Shown: positions 1 to 9,815, counted from the stretch's first letter. The stretch: 42,546 nt of DNA from Chara braunii (GCA_003427395.1 BFEA01000802.1:28142-70687); one strand, 5' to 3'. Numbers and translations are program-made. The notes: generated by a model not told the origin, from the sequence alone.

Positions 1-52
<52 letters not shown>
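1..52. repeat. (AG)n microsatellite at the left edge
   Basis: Pure AG dinucleotides for 52 bases, followed by GGCGGAGAA-type imperfect repeats to about 90. The window starts inside it, and the right edge ends in a (CT)n run, so both edges are probably assembly break points at microsatellites. Confidence 0.97.
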
Positions 53-56
<4 letters not shown>

Positions 57-345
57 GGAGGCGGAGAAGGCGGAGAAGGCGGAGAAAAAGCTTTCAAAAG
101 TCTAGAATCGTTTTATGCTGCACGCCAGAATGCACCTTCCTTTCCATTCCGACGAAGAGGAAACGGCAAAAAAGAACTCTCCCGTGTCGCTGAAGCTGAA
201 AAGGAAGGATTGCACGCATAAGAGATCGTGTTGGAGATTCAAACAACAGCAACGGCTACGCTTAGTAAGTCCAAAATAGACGACTCTCGTGATAGTTATT
301 TCACGCCCAATAATTCCTAACATGGTCTCCTGTCGAGGCTAATAA

Positions 346-437
346 ATCGTCTGTAGGATCACTTCTCCAGGTTCTCCAGATTTATACTCCCCTGCCATAG
401 CCAATCGTCTGTAGGATCACTTCTCAAGATTTACACT
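346..437. repeat. Short direct duplication
   Basis: The 22-mer beginning ATCGTCTGTAGGATCACTTC occurs at about 346 and again at about 403, 57 bases apart. A second short repeat, TATCAGACGTGA, occurs near 487 and 531. No gene is visible in 1-2100; short ORFs there come from low-complexity sequence. Confidence 0.7.
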
Positions 438-591
438 TGACGAAGTGATACGAACTATGTAAACCGCCCCTAAAACAACAACAGGTATCAGACGTGACCA
501 TATGAGCGTCGAATACCGTCTATCACTGTTATCAGACGTGAGCACACGAGCACCGTCCCTTACACGTATGTGCGCATCAGGTGTTCATTCC

Positions 592-600
592 GTACACACA

Positions 601-652
<52 letters not shown>
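592..652. repeat. Compound (CA)n(GA)n microsatellite
   Basis: About 13 CA units run directly into about 17 GA units. Poly-A runs near 734-752 and 1035-1053 are further simple sequence in this block. Confidence 0.95.
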
Positions 653-656
<4 letters not shown>

Positions 657-760
657 CAATTCTACTGAAGGAGAACTGTCAAAGCATATCACAAAACGAA
701 TCAAGAACATCAATAGTAAAAGATAAGGCAACCAAAAAAAAAAAAAAAAAAACGAAAAAT

Positions 761-905
761 GACAAAGAAGCCGGCATTGTCTGCGGAGAACGACGTAAAT
801 GGTAGTCTCAGCAACACTGCTGTAAGAGGGAAAACGACAAAGAAGCCGGCATTGTGTGCGGAGAAAGACATAAACGGTAGATTGAGCAACACTGCTTTGC
901 CATCT
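761..905. repeat. 75-bp tandem duplication
   Basis: The block starting GACAAAGAAGCCGGCATTGT at 761 recurs at 836, including the GCAACACTGCT that ends each unit. The copies differ at several positions, so this is not a recent duplication. No function is apparent. Confidence 0.8.
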
Positions 906-1451
906 TTTCTGAAATACTACGCACCCTCAGCATGACTCCACCAGATCGGAATGGTCGATTGTTCACCTTGATGATCTGAGTGCGTTTCTGTTCCAGAGAA
1001 GACGGTACTGGACCTACAGCTGCAGAAGAAGCGAAAAAAAAAAAAAAAAAAAACAGAAAAAAAAACGGAAGTCTTAGAACAAATGGCTCCGTCTGCGAGC
1101 AGGTGGGGCTCTTCCCCAGCATGTGTAGCCTCATCAGCACTGCAACCGCGTTCCCCCCAATCCCGACGCACCCCCAATCGTGATTGTATAAGACCAGAGT
1201 CATACATGTTTATATACATATAGCTTATAAACAACATTCACGATAGGGGGTCCGTTATGTTCGAGGGAAGACGGGTAACATGCCTACAGCTTGACGGCTG
1301 GACTCCAAGCTTGCAGGCTGCTGAGACGGGTCGGAGCTTGCTCCCAAGGCGACGAACAAGTAAAAGAACTAAAAAAGGGACGAAGATACATACATACATA
1401 CACACATGAAGTAATTGCGCAAACCCAAGCAGCTGCATTTCTGCGGAACAG

Positions 1452-1512
1452 GGTCAATTATGCAGGCGGCCATGCTAACCTTCTCTCTTAATCTTTCGAA
1501 TTTCCGCAGGTG
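1452..1512 (-). pseudogene. Possible degenerate U6 snRNA relic
   Basis: The plus strand at 1468-1486 reads GGCCATGCTAACCTTCTCT, one base from the reverse complement of the conserved U6 segment spanning the ACAGAGA-box side and the AGC triad. Flanking parts (GTCAATTATGCAGG before, TCGAATTTCCGCAGG after) can be aligned loosely to U6 3' and 5' parts. The central box is damaged, so if related it is a dead retrocopy. Chance similarity is possible; a better U6-like sequence lies at 12690-12783. Confidence 0.35.
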
Positions 1513-1999
1513 TACAGGAGGGACACGAAGTCACGTTTCAGTACACACCAACAGTCGAAACAGACCCGAGAATCAAAATCAAATGAAGAGAAATCTGGCG
1601 AGAAAAGACATTAAGAAAAACGGCATCGAGGCAAATAAAGATTAATAGAGTTCTCACGTCAAGCAGAGGTCGCGTGGGTTCCTCGATCGGAGAACCAACT
1701 AACCACACTCCACACTGGTCCGGCAGGAAGTAAATCCGCCGAGGTAGGATGTTTGAGTAGCCGCCACGTGCGCCTAATCAACTGTGCACATGCTGGAACA
1801 TGTATGAATCCCAAGCGACGAGCTAACGAAGAGATGACACAGGACGCTGAAAAAGAGGCAGGGAGAGGATACGAGGGGCAGAGCAGGGAGGCAGGCGGGA
1901 AAAGGCAATAGGAAAGAGCCGCCGAGACGCGGAGCGACTAAGGGCAAGGCAGAGAAGAATAGTAGTTCTTCCGGAGGTCCTAGAGCAATTTACGTTCAC

Positions 2000-2054
<55 letters not shown>
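2000..2054. repeat. (CT)n microsatellite
   Basis: About 27 CT units with one CCC interruption. The upstream stretch 1650-2000 holds nothing I recognise. Confidence 0.95.
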
Positions 2055-2058
<4 letters not shown>

Positions 2059-2130
2059 CATCTATCTAACTCGCCCTCCCGCACCTGCCGCACGTAGTTC
2101 AAAGTGACCTCTTGCAAGTGATGATTTCGG

Positions 2131-2305
2131 CCGGGGGCCAGGTCCCACTAGCAGCGTTGAGTTTCCTCAACGCCTGAATCTGGACTCGTTCGTGGAGCTG
2201 TGCGGCTGAGAAAACTCAACGCGATTTCTGCACATATCCACAGACACGGCAAGATTCAGGCGTGGAGGCGGGAAACTCAACGCTGCTAATGGGACCTGGC
2301 CCCGG
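2131..2305. mobile_element. Foldback MITE, copy 1
   Basis: The ends are inverted: the start reads GGGGCCAGGTCCCACTAGCA and continues into a GCGTTGAGTTTC arm; the end, reverse-complemented, reads the same except CATTAGCA for CACTAGCA. Together the arms pair over more than 30 bases, and an inner arm (GCCTGAATCT near 2175, AGATTCAGGC near 2251) extends the hairpin. The length (about 175 bp), lack of coding capacity and near-perfect foldback fit a MITE. Two relatives with the same outer termini follow at 2595 and 2766. Confidence 0.75.
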
Positions 2306-2594
2306 ATTCGAGCTTAGGTCTATTTATCAACTCTTCGTGCGTGTACCATTCAGCCAAACGGAAGGCAATTTTTGGGTGACGTCATTGGTCGCACGTCTTG
2401 CGGGCTGCAATGGTCCTGACCGACCGTTTCGAGCAGCATCCCGGGTTACCCGGCAATGTCAGAGGATGGCAGGGCGAAAAAAAAACAAAGAAAAAAAAAG
2501 GATGGCAGGGTCAGCTAACTTCTCGTGGGTGAATTCTCATGCGGACACGCACTGGAACGCGAACTGCAAAACTCACCCCAGCACGCCCTCCAAC

Positions 2595-2767
2595 CCGGGG
2601 CCAAGTCCCACTAGCAAAGAGGATTGGATTAACCATCTGAATCAGGACGTGTTTTAAGCAGAGTTACAGAAAATCAGTTCAATCTCAATTTTCTGCACCT
2701 TTTCACAAAAACGCCCAGATTGGGGTATTCAAATCCAATCCTCTTCGCTTGTGGGACCTCGCCCCCG
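2595..2767. mobile_element. Foldback MITE, copy 2
   Basis: It shares the outer terminus GGGGCCAAGTCCCACTAGCA with copies 1 and 3, but its inner arms are different sequence (AGAGGATTGGATT near 2618 and AATCCAATCCTCT near 2732) that still pair with each other. It abuts copy 3 at a shared CCGGGG junction. Confidence 0.75.
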
Positions 2768-2923
2768 GGGCCAAGTCCCACTAGCAGCGGTGAGTTTCAT
2801 CAAGCCCAAATTTGGACGTGTTTCGGTTGAGAAAACTCAAGGCGATTTTCAGCACATGTCCCCAAACACGTCCAGATTCGGGCGTCGAGGACACTCAGCG
2901 CTGCAAGTGGGACTTGGCCCTCG
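2766..2923. mobile_element. Foldback MITE, copy 3
   Basis: It starts GGGGCCAAGTCCCACTAGCA and ends GCAAGTGGGACTTGGCCC, which are inverted repeats. An inner arm pair (GGACGTGTTTCG near 2813 and AAACACGTCC near 2862) forms a second stem. The arms are less perfect than in copy 1, implying greater age. Short ORFs across it are incidental. Confidence 0.72.
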
Positions 2924-3175
2924 TTCACCAAGGACGGGCAGCCGAGTTGAAGAGGGTCCTGAGGAAAGGAAATCAGAACGTAGGGGTTCGCTGGCCGTTA
3001 TTTTCCTAAGGCCATCTCGGATGGCGGGGTTGATTTTTGCGAAATGGGACTCCGGCCGCGACCCTTGAAGAAGTCCACTCCCCTCGCTTGGTACCAGCTG
3101 CATTGAAGGTACCAGGAAACGAGCAGGCCCGCGCAGGCTGGTTACAGGAGACACGGAAAGTGACAGGACCACAGG

Positions 3176-3420
3176 GCCTAGCTCAGTTGGCACACCCATG
3201 AACTATTGAAACAGAGAGCTGAATTCGAATGCGGATGGAACTAAATTGATGAAGTGTGTATAGCACAGGCATATGCGATGTTGATGATAGCACAATCACA
3301 ACATAGAAAGATGTCAGCCTTGAGGACAGAATCACACCAAGACATAAAAGATAGAGAAAGAAAGAAGAAGAGAGAGGAAAAACCACGACGATGCATGTCC
3401 CGAACGCGACTTGATTAAAA
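3176..3420 (+). mobile_element. tRNA-like sequence, probable SINE head
   Basis: Positions 3179-3190 read TAGCTCAGTTGG, an exact match to the consensus pol III A box of many tRNAs. At 3222-3232 AATTCGAATGC resembles the B box/T-loop, about 35 bases further on as in a tRNA. The acceptor stem is not convincing, so this is not a working tRNA; a tRNA-derived SINE is likelier. The 3' end is not defined. Confidence 0.45.
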
Positions 3421-3764
3421 GGGTAATACATGACATACGGACATGGAGAATGACCCTACTAGTTTCACCTGGTCGCCTACCAGGATCATCAGGGGTCTTA
3501 AGTCGGTACAGTAACAAATGTCTTCGGTCCTATTTATGGAAAATGGACAGGAGCAACACCTCCCTTCAGGTCAGCTCGCCTCCGACTAGTCCAAACAGCC
3601 AAGCCCCGAAACCGACCTACAGTACTAAGAAAGCAAAAAATTCAAGAAAAAGCAGCTAAAAAACAGCTAGACTTAGGCGTAAATGTACTATAAAGGGTTG
3701 TACCGCACAAGGATCGTATTCAACAAAGTCCTCGGTTCAGCCGGCTGTCAACCAAGAAAAAAAA

Positions 3765-4412
3765 GCAACCATCATGCCCAGTACCAAGTCACAAGTTCAA
3801 GTCCCCCCAACCCCAAAAAACAACTGCTCAGTCACCAAGCCTCCATCAGAACCAATCGCGCAGGAGTCTTACCTGTCACCGTACCTGACCCAAGATAGTA
3901 CTAACGAAGTTCCAGGTTCGAATCCGCTGACAATCATAGGGAAAAAACACCTGCTTAGTAGCCAAGACCCCATCGGACCCTATCGGAAAAAGCTCGAACT
4001 CGTAGCCATTCTTGGCATATTATCACCCCAAAACGTCTCATACCAACGTAGTCACAAGTTCAAAAACTCGGACAACCCTTCCAAAAAATCATCCAAACAG
4101 TCCAACCACTCCATGACACAGCTCAAACACTCCATATCGAAAACGCATAACCCCTAGACCATATATCTTATCACCGACCACACCTCCTATCCCAACAGTG
4201 CATCAAAACACATACCCCCAACGCCGTCACAAGTTCAAAACCTCGGACAGTCCATCGGAAAAACCATCCAATCAGTCCAACCACAGCTCGAAACACACCA
4301 TATCGAAAACAAAGCACCTCTTGCGACGCCTTATCAAAAAAACATACACCCTAGATCATATATCTAATCATGGACCGCACCTCCTATCCCAAAAGGGCAT
4401 CAAGACACCCAT
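3765..4412 (+). repeat. Tandem units carrying tRNA B-box-like motifs
   Basis: The phrase GTCACAAGTTCAA occurs at about 3786, 4051 and 4226, and GGTTCGAATCC lies near 3913. The units from 4051 and 4226 repeat with a 175-base period, each including CCATATCGAAAAC and CACCTCCTATCCCAA. GTTCAA/GTTCGAATCC are B-box-like, so these may be decayed tRNA-derived SINE copies. No ORF here is convincing. The 4413-4698 stretch contains nothing I recognise. Confidence 0.5.
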
Positions 4413-4925
4413 GGATGAAGGCCAGTGCAGAATGACATCTGAAGGTCGTCGCCCTATTTGAGAGAAGAAAAAAATACGAAGAGACCCATCCAAGGGGGGG
4501 CACCTCCAGATCTGGGCCACAATCTTTGAGCATCCATGGGTTCACCTACGACCAAACACCCTCCGTCCCTATAGCCGGAGCTCTTTCCCAACCTGCGAGC
4601 CGCAAAAAGAACCCTCCTATTCATGCACCCTCTGCTACCATATTCGATTCCCTGGTACCGTCCTTGGTCCCTTCTTTTATGGGGCAAGTACGTTGGAGTC
4701 ACTGTGACACCCTAACCTCACGCCCAACGCGACTTCTTAATCGGAGTGGAGCGTGGGCCTCGAAGTGCGAAAAGGGGTTTGCCAAGGATTTTTGGGGAAG
4801 TGGAGTCCCAAGTCAGAACTGAGATCTCCTGTGGTAGGGTCTTTCGGGGGCACGGGTGCAACTCGGCGAAAAGGGGCGGACCGTCTCGGGTCTTAATGAT
4901 GACAATAGGCGGGGATCGCCTAGGG

Positions 4926-5420
4926 TCAGGCGAGCCACTGGTTCCGGGGGCGGCGATTGGTGGGGAAGTCCCTCCGGTGAGGGGGAGGTCCTGATGAGTT
5001 AGGCTGTCGGAAGTTGCCACGTGGTGTCGGTTGCTGCGTGTTTGGGTTAGGCCTCCGGAGTTCCGCGGTTCTCCGACCGCAGTGTTGCCGGCAATTTCCG
5101 CAGGGTGTGTTGGGCCAATAAGAGGTTATGGCCAGCCACAGAATGACACTGAGTTGATGGTACAGGAGAAGAAGGCGGAAGGGAGAGAAACTAGTGAAGA
5201 ATCTGGAGATGACGACAAATCCGGGGTGGGTGAAGTAGTAGGTATGGTCCGGAAAGGGGAAACCAGAGCACCTGGGGGCGTTAGTGGTGACGCAGTGAAA
5301 TTCTCGGGGACACACTCGGTTCTCGGTGTGGCAGGGGTATCTCTGCTTCAGGACTTCGTTTATCCAAGGGGTGAAGTAATCTAGGTCGTATGATGAGTCG
5401 GAATCCCAGGATCGCGTCAT
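4926..5420 (-). other. Sense-strand ORF inside the LTR (164 codons)
   Basis: An open frame on the same strand as gag, starting MTRSWDSDSSYDLDYF and ending in a Pro/Asn/Arg-rich tail (NSSGPPP, NRRPRNQW). The right-hand LTR carries the counterpart (25409-25900), but there it is frameshifted near 25785. Conservation between the copies follows from LTR homology and does not prove coding. No recognised domain; no function assigned. Confidence 0.3.
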
Positions 5421-6025
5421 TGTGTCATGGCGGCACTATGAGTTGTCGAGGGGCAGGGTCCGTGGTGAGCGCGGACGCCGCGTGCGAGCACGTGTAGACC
5501 ACGCAGATGGCGTCAGACTTACGCGTGCTCGTGCGGGACGACCGCGTCGCGGCGGATTCCAGGACGGCCGTTCCCAATCGGATAGGGCGTCTGTGATCGA
5601 TGGTCCTAACGAGTCGGCGCCCGGGGATACGTGTATGTGCATAACTTGGATCGCGTTTTACACGTGTCCTCGCGCAGCGTTCGCCAATCCCGACATCTGA
5701 TCGTCTAATCACTCCGTGATGTTCTGAGTATGCAAGATGCAGCGATCACAAACAGCTCGATCAAAAGGCCAACAAAGAGAAGGACAAAATTATCGATTGC
5801 GCAAAATTCCTATTCTACACACGAGTGCAACGAAGGCGACGAACAAAAGCAAGGACAAGGATTTCCAGCAAAAGATAAACAAGCAAACATAGCATCCACA
5901 CATCCATTCATTCAACAATCATACACACAGTACATCCGAAAGCAAAGATAAGTGCGAGCAAAACCCAAACCTTAATTCCGATTAGCAAAAAATAGAGCAA
6001 ATGGCCCAGAGCTGAAATAAAAACT

Positions 6026-6034
6026 TATATACAC
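6026..6034 (-). promoter_or_regulatory. TATA-like box in the 3' LTR
   Basis: The minus strand reads TATATAAG here, the only good TATA-like sequence on the element's sense strand in this part of the LTR. The right LTR has the degraded TAAATAAG at the matching place (about 26482-26490). This would be the LTR promoter for element A. Confidence 0.4.
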
Positions 6035-6895
6035 GAGACAGGAGGGAAAAAAGATAAAAGAAACGACAAATCTGCGGCCATCAACCTCCACTCTCTCTTC
6101 TTCTCGCTCTCCCTTTGTTTCCGATGCGGACAGTCCGTCATCGTGCACCAACCCACGAAGTCGTCACCCCGCTTAGTCCTCTCGCACCCGTCAGGTTCGC
6201 CCGCGCCCACATTTCGTCGTGGCCCGCGTTAACCACGCGCGGTTGGCACCGGCTCGTCGGTTCGCCCGACTCCTACTCTACTCACCTCTTACTTTGCTCG
6301 TGTGCCGATCCTCTTTGATTGCGCAACCTCGAGCTTCTTCCAACCACTGGTTAAGAGAGCTAATTAATCGCGCAACATGAATTTATAGCGTGCATGCATG
6401 CGCGAAGAACACGAAATTACAAGCACTTCGAAGAAGGGAAGGGGAGAGGGATTGCTTACTTCTGCATGGTGTGATCACGGAGTGGGGGACGTAGTCGCTC
6501 TCCACGCATCGATCCGATCATACAGACCGCAGCAAAAGAAAGAGACGATGGACGGGAAAGACGAAGTGCAAGAAGAAAGATACAGTTACAATGGCGCCCG
6601 CCCAAAATTACAGTTACGCACACGATTAAAGGCGCCTACTAATCAGAGTTCCGTTGCAGCCGCATTAAGAAGCGCGTAAAGAAAAAGCCCTGCGCGGCAA
6701 GGAAAAATCCTAACTGCGAAATTCCTAAATTCCTATGTAATGGTCGTATCCGACGCCGCACTGAGAAAAAGCCCTGCGCGCGAGACTTAATATAAAACCG
6801 TGCGGACGCAGGGCTATCTCATATCGACTTCCAATGCAACTGTGCACAAGTAGTCGCAATGATGGCGTGCTATGTAATACTTATACTCGTGCGGT

Positions 6896-7159
6896 CCTCG
6901 TTAATTTCGAGGGTCGCATTCGACGCTCAAGTGTCGGCTGACACGCGCCTTGAGGGTTAATCTCTCAGCGCTGGACAACCGTCATGCGCGGTTGAAGACC
7001 ACACACCCTCTTGTGCACTCTGTGCACAGTGGGTGGTACACAGGTCCATACCTGTGGTGGAAATCGTTTTCTGCGGTTCTGGGATGAGTCTCATTCCAGG
7101 CCTGTGTGAAAGTCAAGGGGTTTGACTTTGACGGCTGCCACGGACTACAACGTCCAGCC
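6896..7159. repeat. Chain of eight consecutive hairpins
   Basis: Consecutive, non-overlapping inverted repeats: CCTCG/CGAGG (6896-6912), CTCAA+GTGTC/GACAC..TTGAG (6926-6954), CAACCG/CGGTTG (6976-6994), ACCC+GTGCAC/GTGCAC..GGGT (6998-7037), CACAGGT/ACCTGTG (7039-7056), a 9-bp stem with loop GTC (7079-7099), AAAGTCAA/TTGACTTT (7109-7129), GGCT+GGAC/GTCC..AGCC (7133-7159). Stems are 5-10 bp with loops mostly 3-7 nt. Each alone could arise by chance; eight in 264 bases, end to end, is unusual. Confidence 0.6.
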
Positions 7160-7590
7160 ATACAACTCCAAAAAGCAAAGACAAAAATGAGAATCTTTTT
7201 TTTCTCTCAAGACATAACTTAGTTAACCCTTATGAACAATTATAGTAGGCATCTTAAATACCCAGGACACTTATAAATATATGAGGGTTAATTATATAGG
7301 ATGCTCACTTCTCACAGTCATAGTGGGGCTCCTCTCAGCCATATATGTATGTAATCGCAGGCAATCACATCGAAAGTTCTAACCACAAATGCACTTGCAA
7401 TCACATCAAGGATTCAACCAGAAAGTCCATGCACTACACGAGGTCAACTTCAACCATTTTGCTCTCATAGCCCTTGCTTTAACCATGCAAACCTCAACCT
7501 CAGCGCAACCTCCCCGCAATAAAAATACTCAGTATCTTTGTTAAATGACCATTCAATAAAGTCTGGGTAAAAAACACCACAAAACAGATA

Positions 7591-7738
7591 GCCACAGGGC
7601 TAAAGCCTTTAGGTTGGGTGGCAGGAGTGAATTGGAGTTGAATCGTAAAATAACGAATCGGCAACCGACCTGTTACCAATGATAACAGACAATGATCCTC
7701 GAGAGATCAAGTTGAACCTAGTCCTGATCTCGAATCAG
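7591..7738. repeat. Second hairpin cluster
   Basis: GCCAC/GTGGC enclosing CTAAAG/CTTTAG (7591-7622), CTGTTA/TAACAG (7670-7688), TGATC/GATCA with a CTCGAG-containing loop (7693-7709) and CTGAT/ATCAG (7724-7738). Same style as the 6896-7159 chain. Confidence 0.5.
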
Positions 7739-7799
7739 ACAACCCAAAGGATGTGTAATACAAAATGAGTCAAATACCTAAGCTAAATCTCTAGCGCCA

Positions 7800-8290
7800 C
7801 CTGTCGAAAATAAGCTAACTCCTCTAAAAAAAGGAAAATTTCGGCAGCGCTTCCCGTAGAAAAAGTGCCCTCTCAGAATTTATATAAGCCCAAATATGAA
7901 ATCAGAAATAACCATTGACTTTCCAAAGTCCAATTTTGTCTAACTCCCCGAATTAGCTAAAATTTGGGCAGCACTCTGTTTAGAAAAGGAGACTTCCCAG
8001 ATTTTTACTAAGCCATATATGAAACTTAGACAAGTTGAACTCTAAAAAGTCATAAATTTGACTAACTCTCTGAATTAGTAAAAATTTGGGCAGCACTCCC
8101 TTTAGAAAAGAAGGCTTTCTAGATTTTTACTAAGTCTGATATACAAGAAAGAGAAGCTGAACTTTTGACAAGTCAAAATTTGACTAACTCCTTGGATTTG
8201 TAAAAATTTCGGCAGCGCTTCCCGTAGAGAAAGTTGCTTACCAAAATTTACACAAGGCCAAGTATAACAAAAGATCCCAGAAAATGCGTG
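7800..8290. repeat. Tandem repeat, four units of about 122 bp
   Basis: The landmark CGGCAGCGC/GGGCAGCAC begins at 7842, 7966, 8088 and 8210 (spacings 124, 122, 122). Each unit holds AAAATTT before the landmark, a TTTAGAAAA-type stretch after it, and a TTTGACTAACTC-like segment. The units are diverged, so the array is old. No coding potential. Confidence 0.85.
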
Positions 8291-8599
8291 AATTGACCTA
8301 AGTAGAAATAAACTTGGCTCAGAAAATGCAGGAATTGAAACTTACTCCTATGGCTCCAGTACGTGGCGAGCGACTAAAGCAACTACCTATCTAACTGAAA
8401 CTCAGACCAGGTAGTAGCCTCACTCAATCACATGCAGGCCAAGCCACAAAGGTAAGTACTCTCAGCATCCTTAAGTCAATTTAGCAAACAATAGTTCATA
8501 GCCTTTCAATGCTTTATCCCTTCATACCCTGCTTACATAGGGCATAGGTCAGGCCACGTGAACTTACAAAGCGCGCCCAACTTAGCCAGGCCTAAAGTG

Positions 8600-9473
8600 A
8601 GAATGCCTAGACTTATAGAGCGTTCTGACTTGGCCGAGTAGACACAAACATAGAGCACAACTACTTTATCTTCTTTGGGCACATGACTAGACCATTCTAG
8701 TCGCCCTGAACTGTTTAAGGATATCCAAGTTATATATATTTGTTTTTTCCTTTGTCTTCTAAGGCTGCATATGACTGGACTAACTTAAGTCCAGCCTGCC
8801 CCAGTTTACCACTAGTTCTATTCTTAGTTATACTCTCTTCAAGTTGTGATACGGCTATAGTCGGACCACCTAAACTTATAGAACAGTCTGATTAGCTCGT
8901 TCTTAGATAGAGTAGTAGTAAGGTATAACCAACTTATAAGCATTTGGTTCCAGCATGTGCGAGGTTTTGAGCCAGACCCCCTGAACTTACAGAAGGGTCT
9001 AACTCTTTGCCAGATTCGTTTTTATCTGAGTCATCCTGTGTGTGGCATCGAGTCAGATCCCGTGAACTTACAGAACGATATGCCTCTTTGCCAAGGTTAT
9101 TTCTTCAAAATAAAGAGCAGGAAGGGACAGAGCCACCTGAACTTACAGAAGAGCTCGGTCTCCTCGTTCAGAAAAAAAGAAACTTATAAAAACCCAAAGA
9201 AGACAAGGCAACTTAAGGCACCAAAACTTATTGAGCGCCCCGAGTCCCTGAAAATCGAACACAGTCAAACCCTCACAAATTAGAGCAGTCAGGCCACCTG
9301 AACTTACAGAACAGCCTGACCCTCTAGGCAAGCCACAACACTAGGTCTCCCCAAACTTATGGGGACATCCCAGCCTCCAAAGAAATTCAGAACCCCTAAA
9401 CTTATAGAAGGGTCTGACGCTCCAATCAAAACCAAAAGAAACAAAGCCCTGGGTCTCCCCAAGCTTATGGGAC
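8600..9473. repeat. Hairpin array: constant loop, variable stems
   Basis: At least eleven hairpins share a loop core resembling CTGAACTTACAGA or CTAAACTTATAGA while stems differ: AGAATGC/GCGTTCT (8600-8626), CTGGAC/GTCCAG (8775-8794), TCGGAC/GTCTGA (8861-8891), AACCAA/TTGGTT (8927-8949), AGACCC/GGGTCT (8974-9000), a 6-bp stem with one mismatch (9054-9082), GAGC/GCTC (9130-9156), GTCAGGC/GCCTGAC (9288-9320), TCCCC/GGGGA (9348-9365), TCAG+ACCC/GGGT+CTGA (9387-9417), TCCC/GGGA (9456-9472). Loops are 8-19 nt. Degenerate copies lie near 8547, 8703 and 9215. Paired changes on both sides of the stem are what is expected if structure is maintained. I know no named family with this pattern. Confidence 0.65.
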
Positions 9474-9769
9474 TTCTTTGCCTTAATGACCCAGTCAACC
9501 ATCATGCAAAACATCCCTTTGTCCTGCCTTTCCCAGATACAGTTCCTTTTAACAGTCTGATTTCATACAAGCAACAAAGTTAGAACTGAACTTGTGCAGA
9601 CATTCATTTACTTAGTTTGGCTTACTGTCCTGAAAGTCACACCGAAAACAACGTAGGGCTGCACTCCATATACTCAGTCAGCGATGCAACGGGAAATACC
9701 GATAGGGGTTTGACTGGGTTTATAGCGGAAAGTAATGGTTACCTGTCAGTTCCCTGCCTCCAAAACTCC

Positions 9770-9815
9770 TCCTGAGTCCCGGCAGGGCTCCCTCCTGAGT
9801 CCCGGCAGGGCTCCC
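9770..9815. repeat. 23-bp perfect tandem duplication
   Basis: TCCTGAGTCCCGGCAGGGCT plus CCC occurs twice back to back (9770-9792 and 9793-9815). Confidence 0.95.

Larger units (their letters stand above)
4699..6740 (-). mobile_element. 3' LTR of gypsy element A, outer part
   Basis: This block is a direct repeat of about 24774-27620, with the same order and strand, and lies on the far side of the minus-strand gypsy genes, so it is read as the 3' LTR. Identity looks near 88-90% in segments compared by eye (for example 5031-5115 against 25517-25600), so the insertion is old. The left end begins TGTGACACCC, matching the TGTGAC/GTCACA ends expected for this LTR. Homology stops near 6740 and a final 120 bp reappears at 14013-14133, so about 7.3 kb is inserted here. 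Confidence 0.75.

Noticed and set aside
502-805. Protein-coding ORFs with Thr-His and Arg-Glu repeats
   Set aside because: Translations of the (CA)n(GA)n microsatellite; no flanking coding signal.
4985-5020. Hammerhead ribozyme (CTGATGAG at about 4992, also 25480)
   Set aside because: No stem II followed by GAAA in place; the two occurrences are simply homologous LTR sequence.
5422-5712. Overlapping Arg-rich ORFs on both strands
   Set aside because: Open frames occur on several frames at once in GC-rich LTR sequence; the similar ORFs near 25914-26223 exist only because the LTRs are homologous.
8547-9480. CRISPR-like array
   Set aside because: Spacing is irregular and the repeated core is short and lies in hairpin loops, with no constant-length spacers; the sequence context is eukaryotic.
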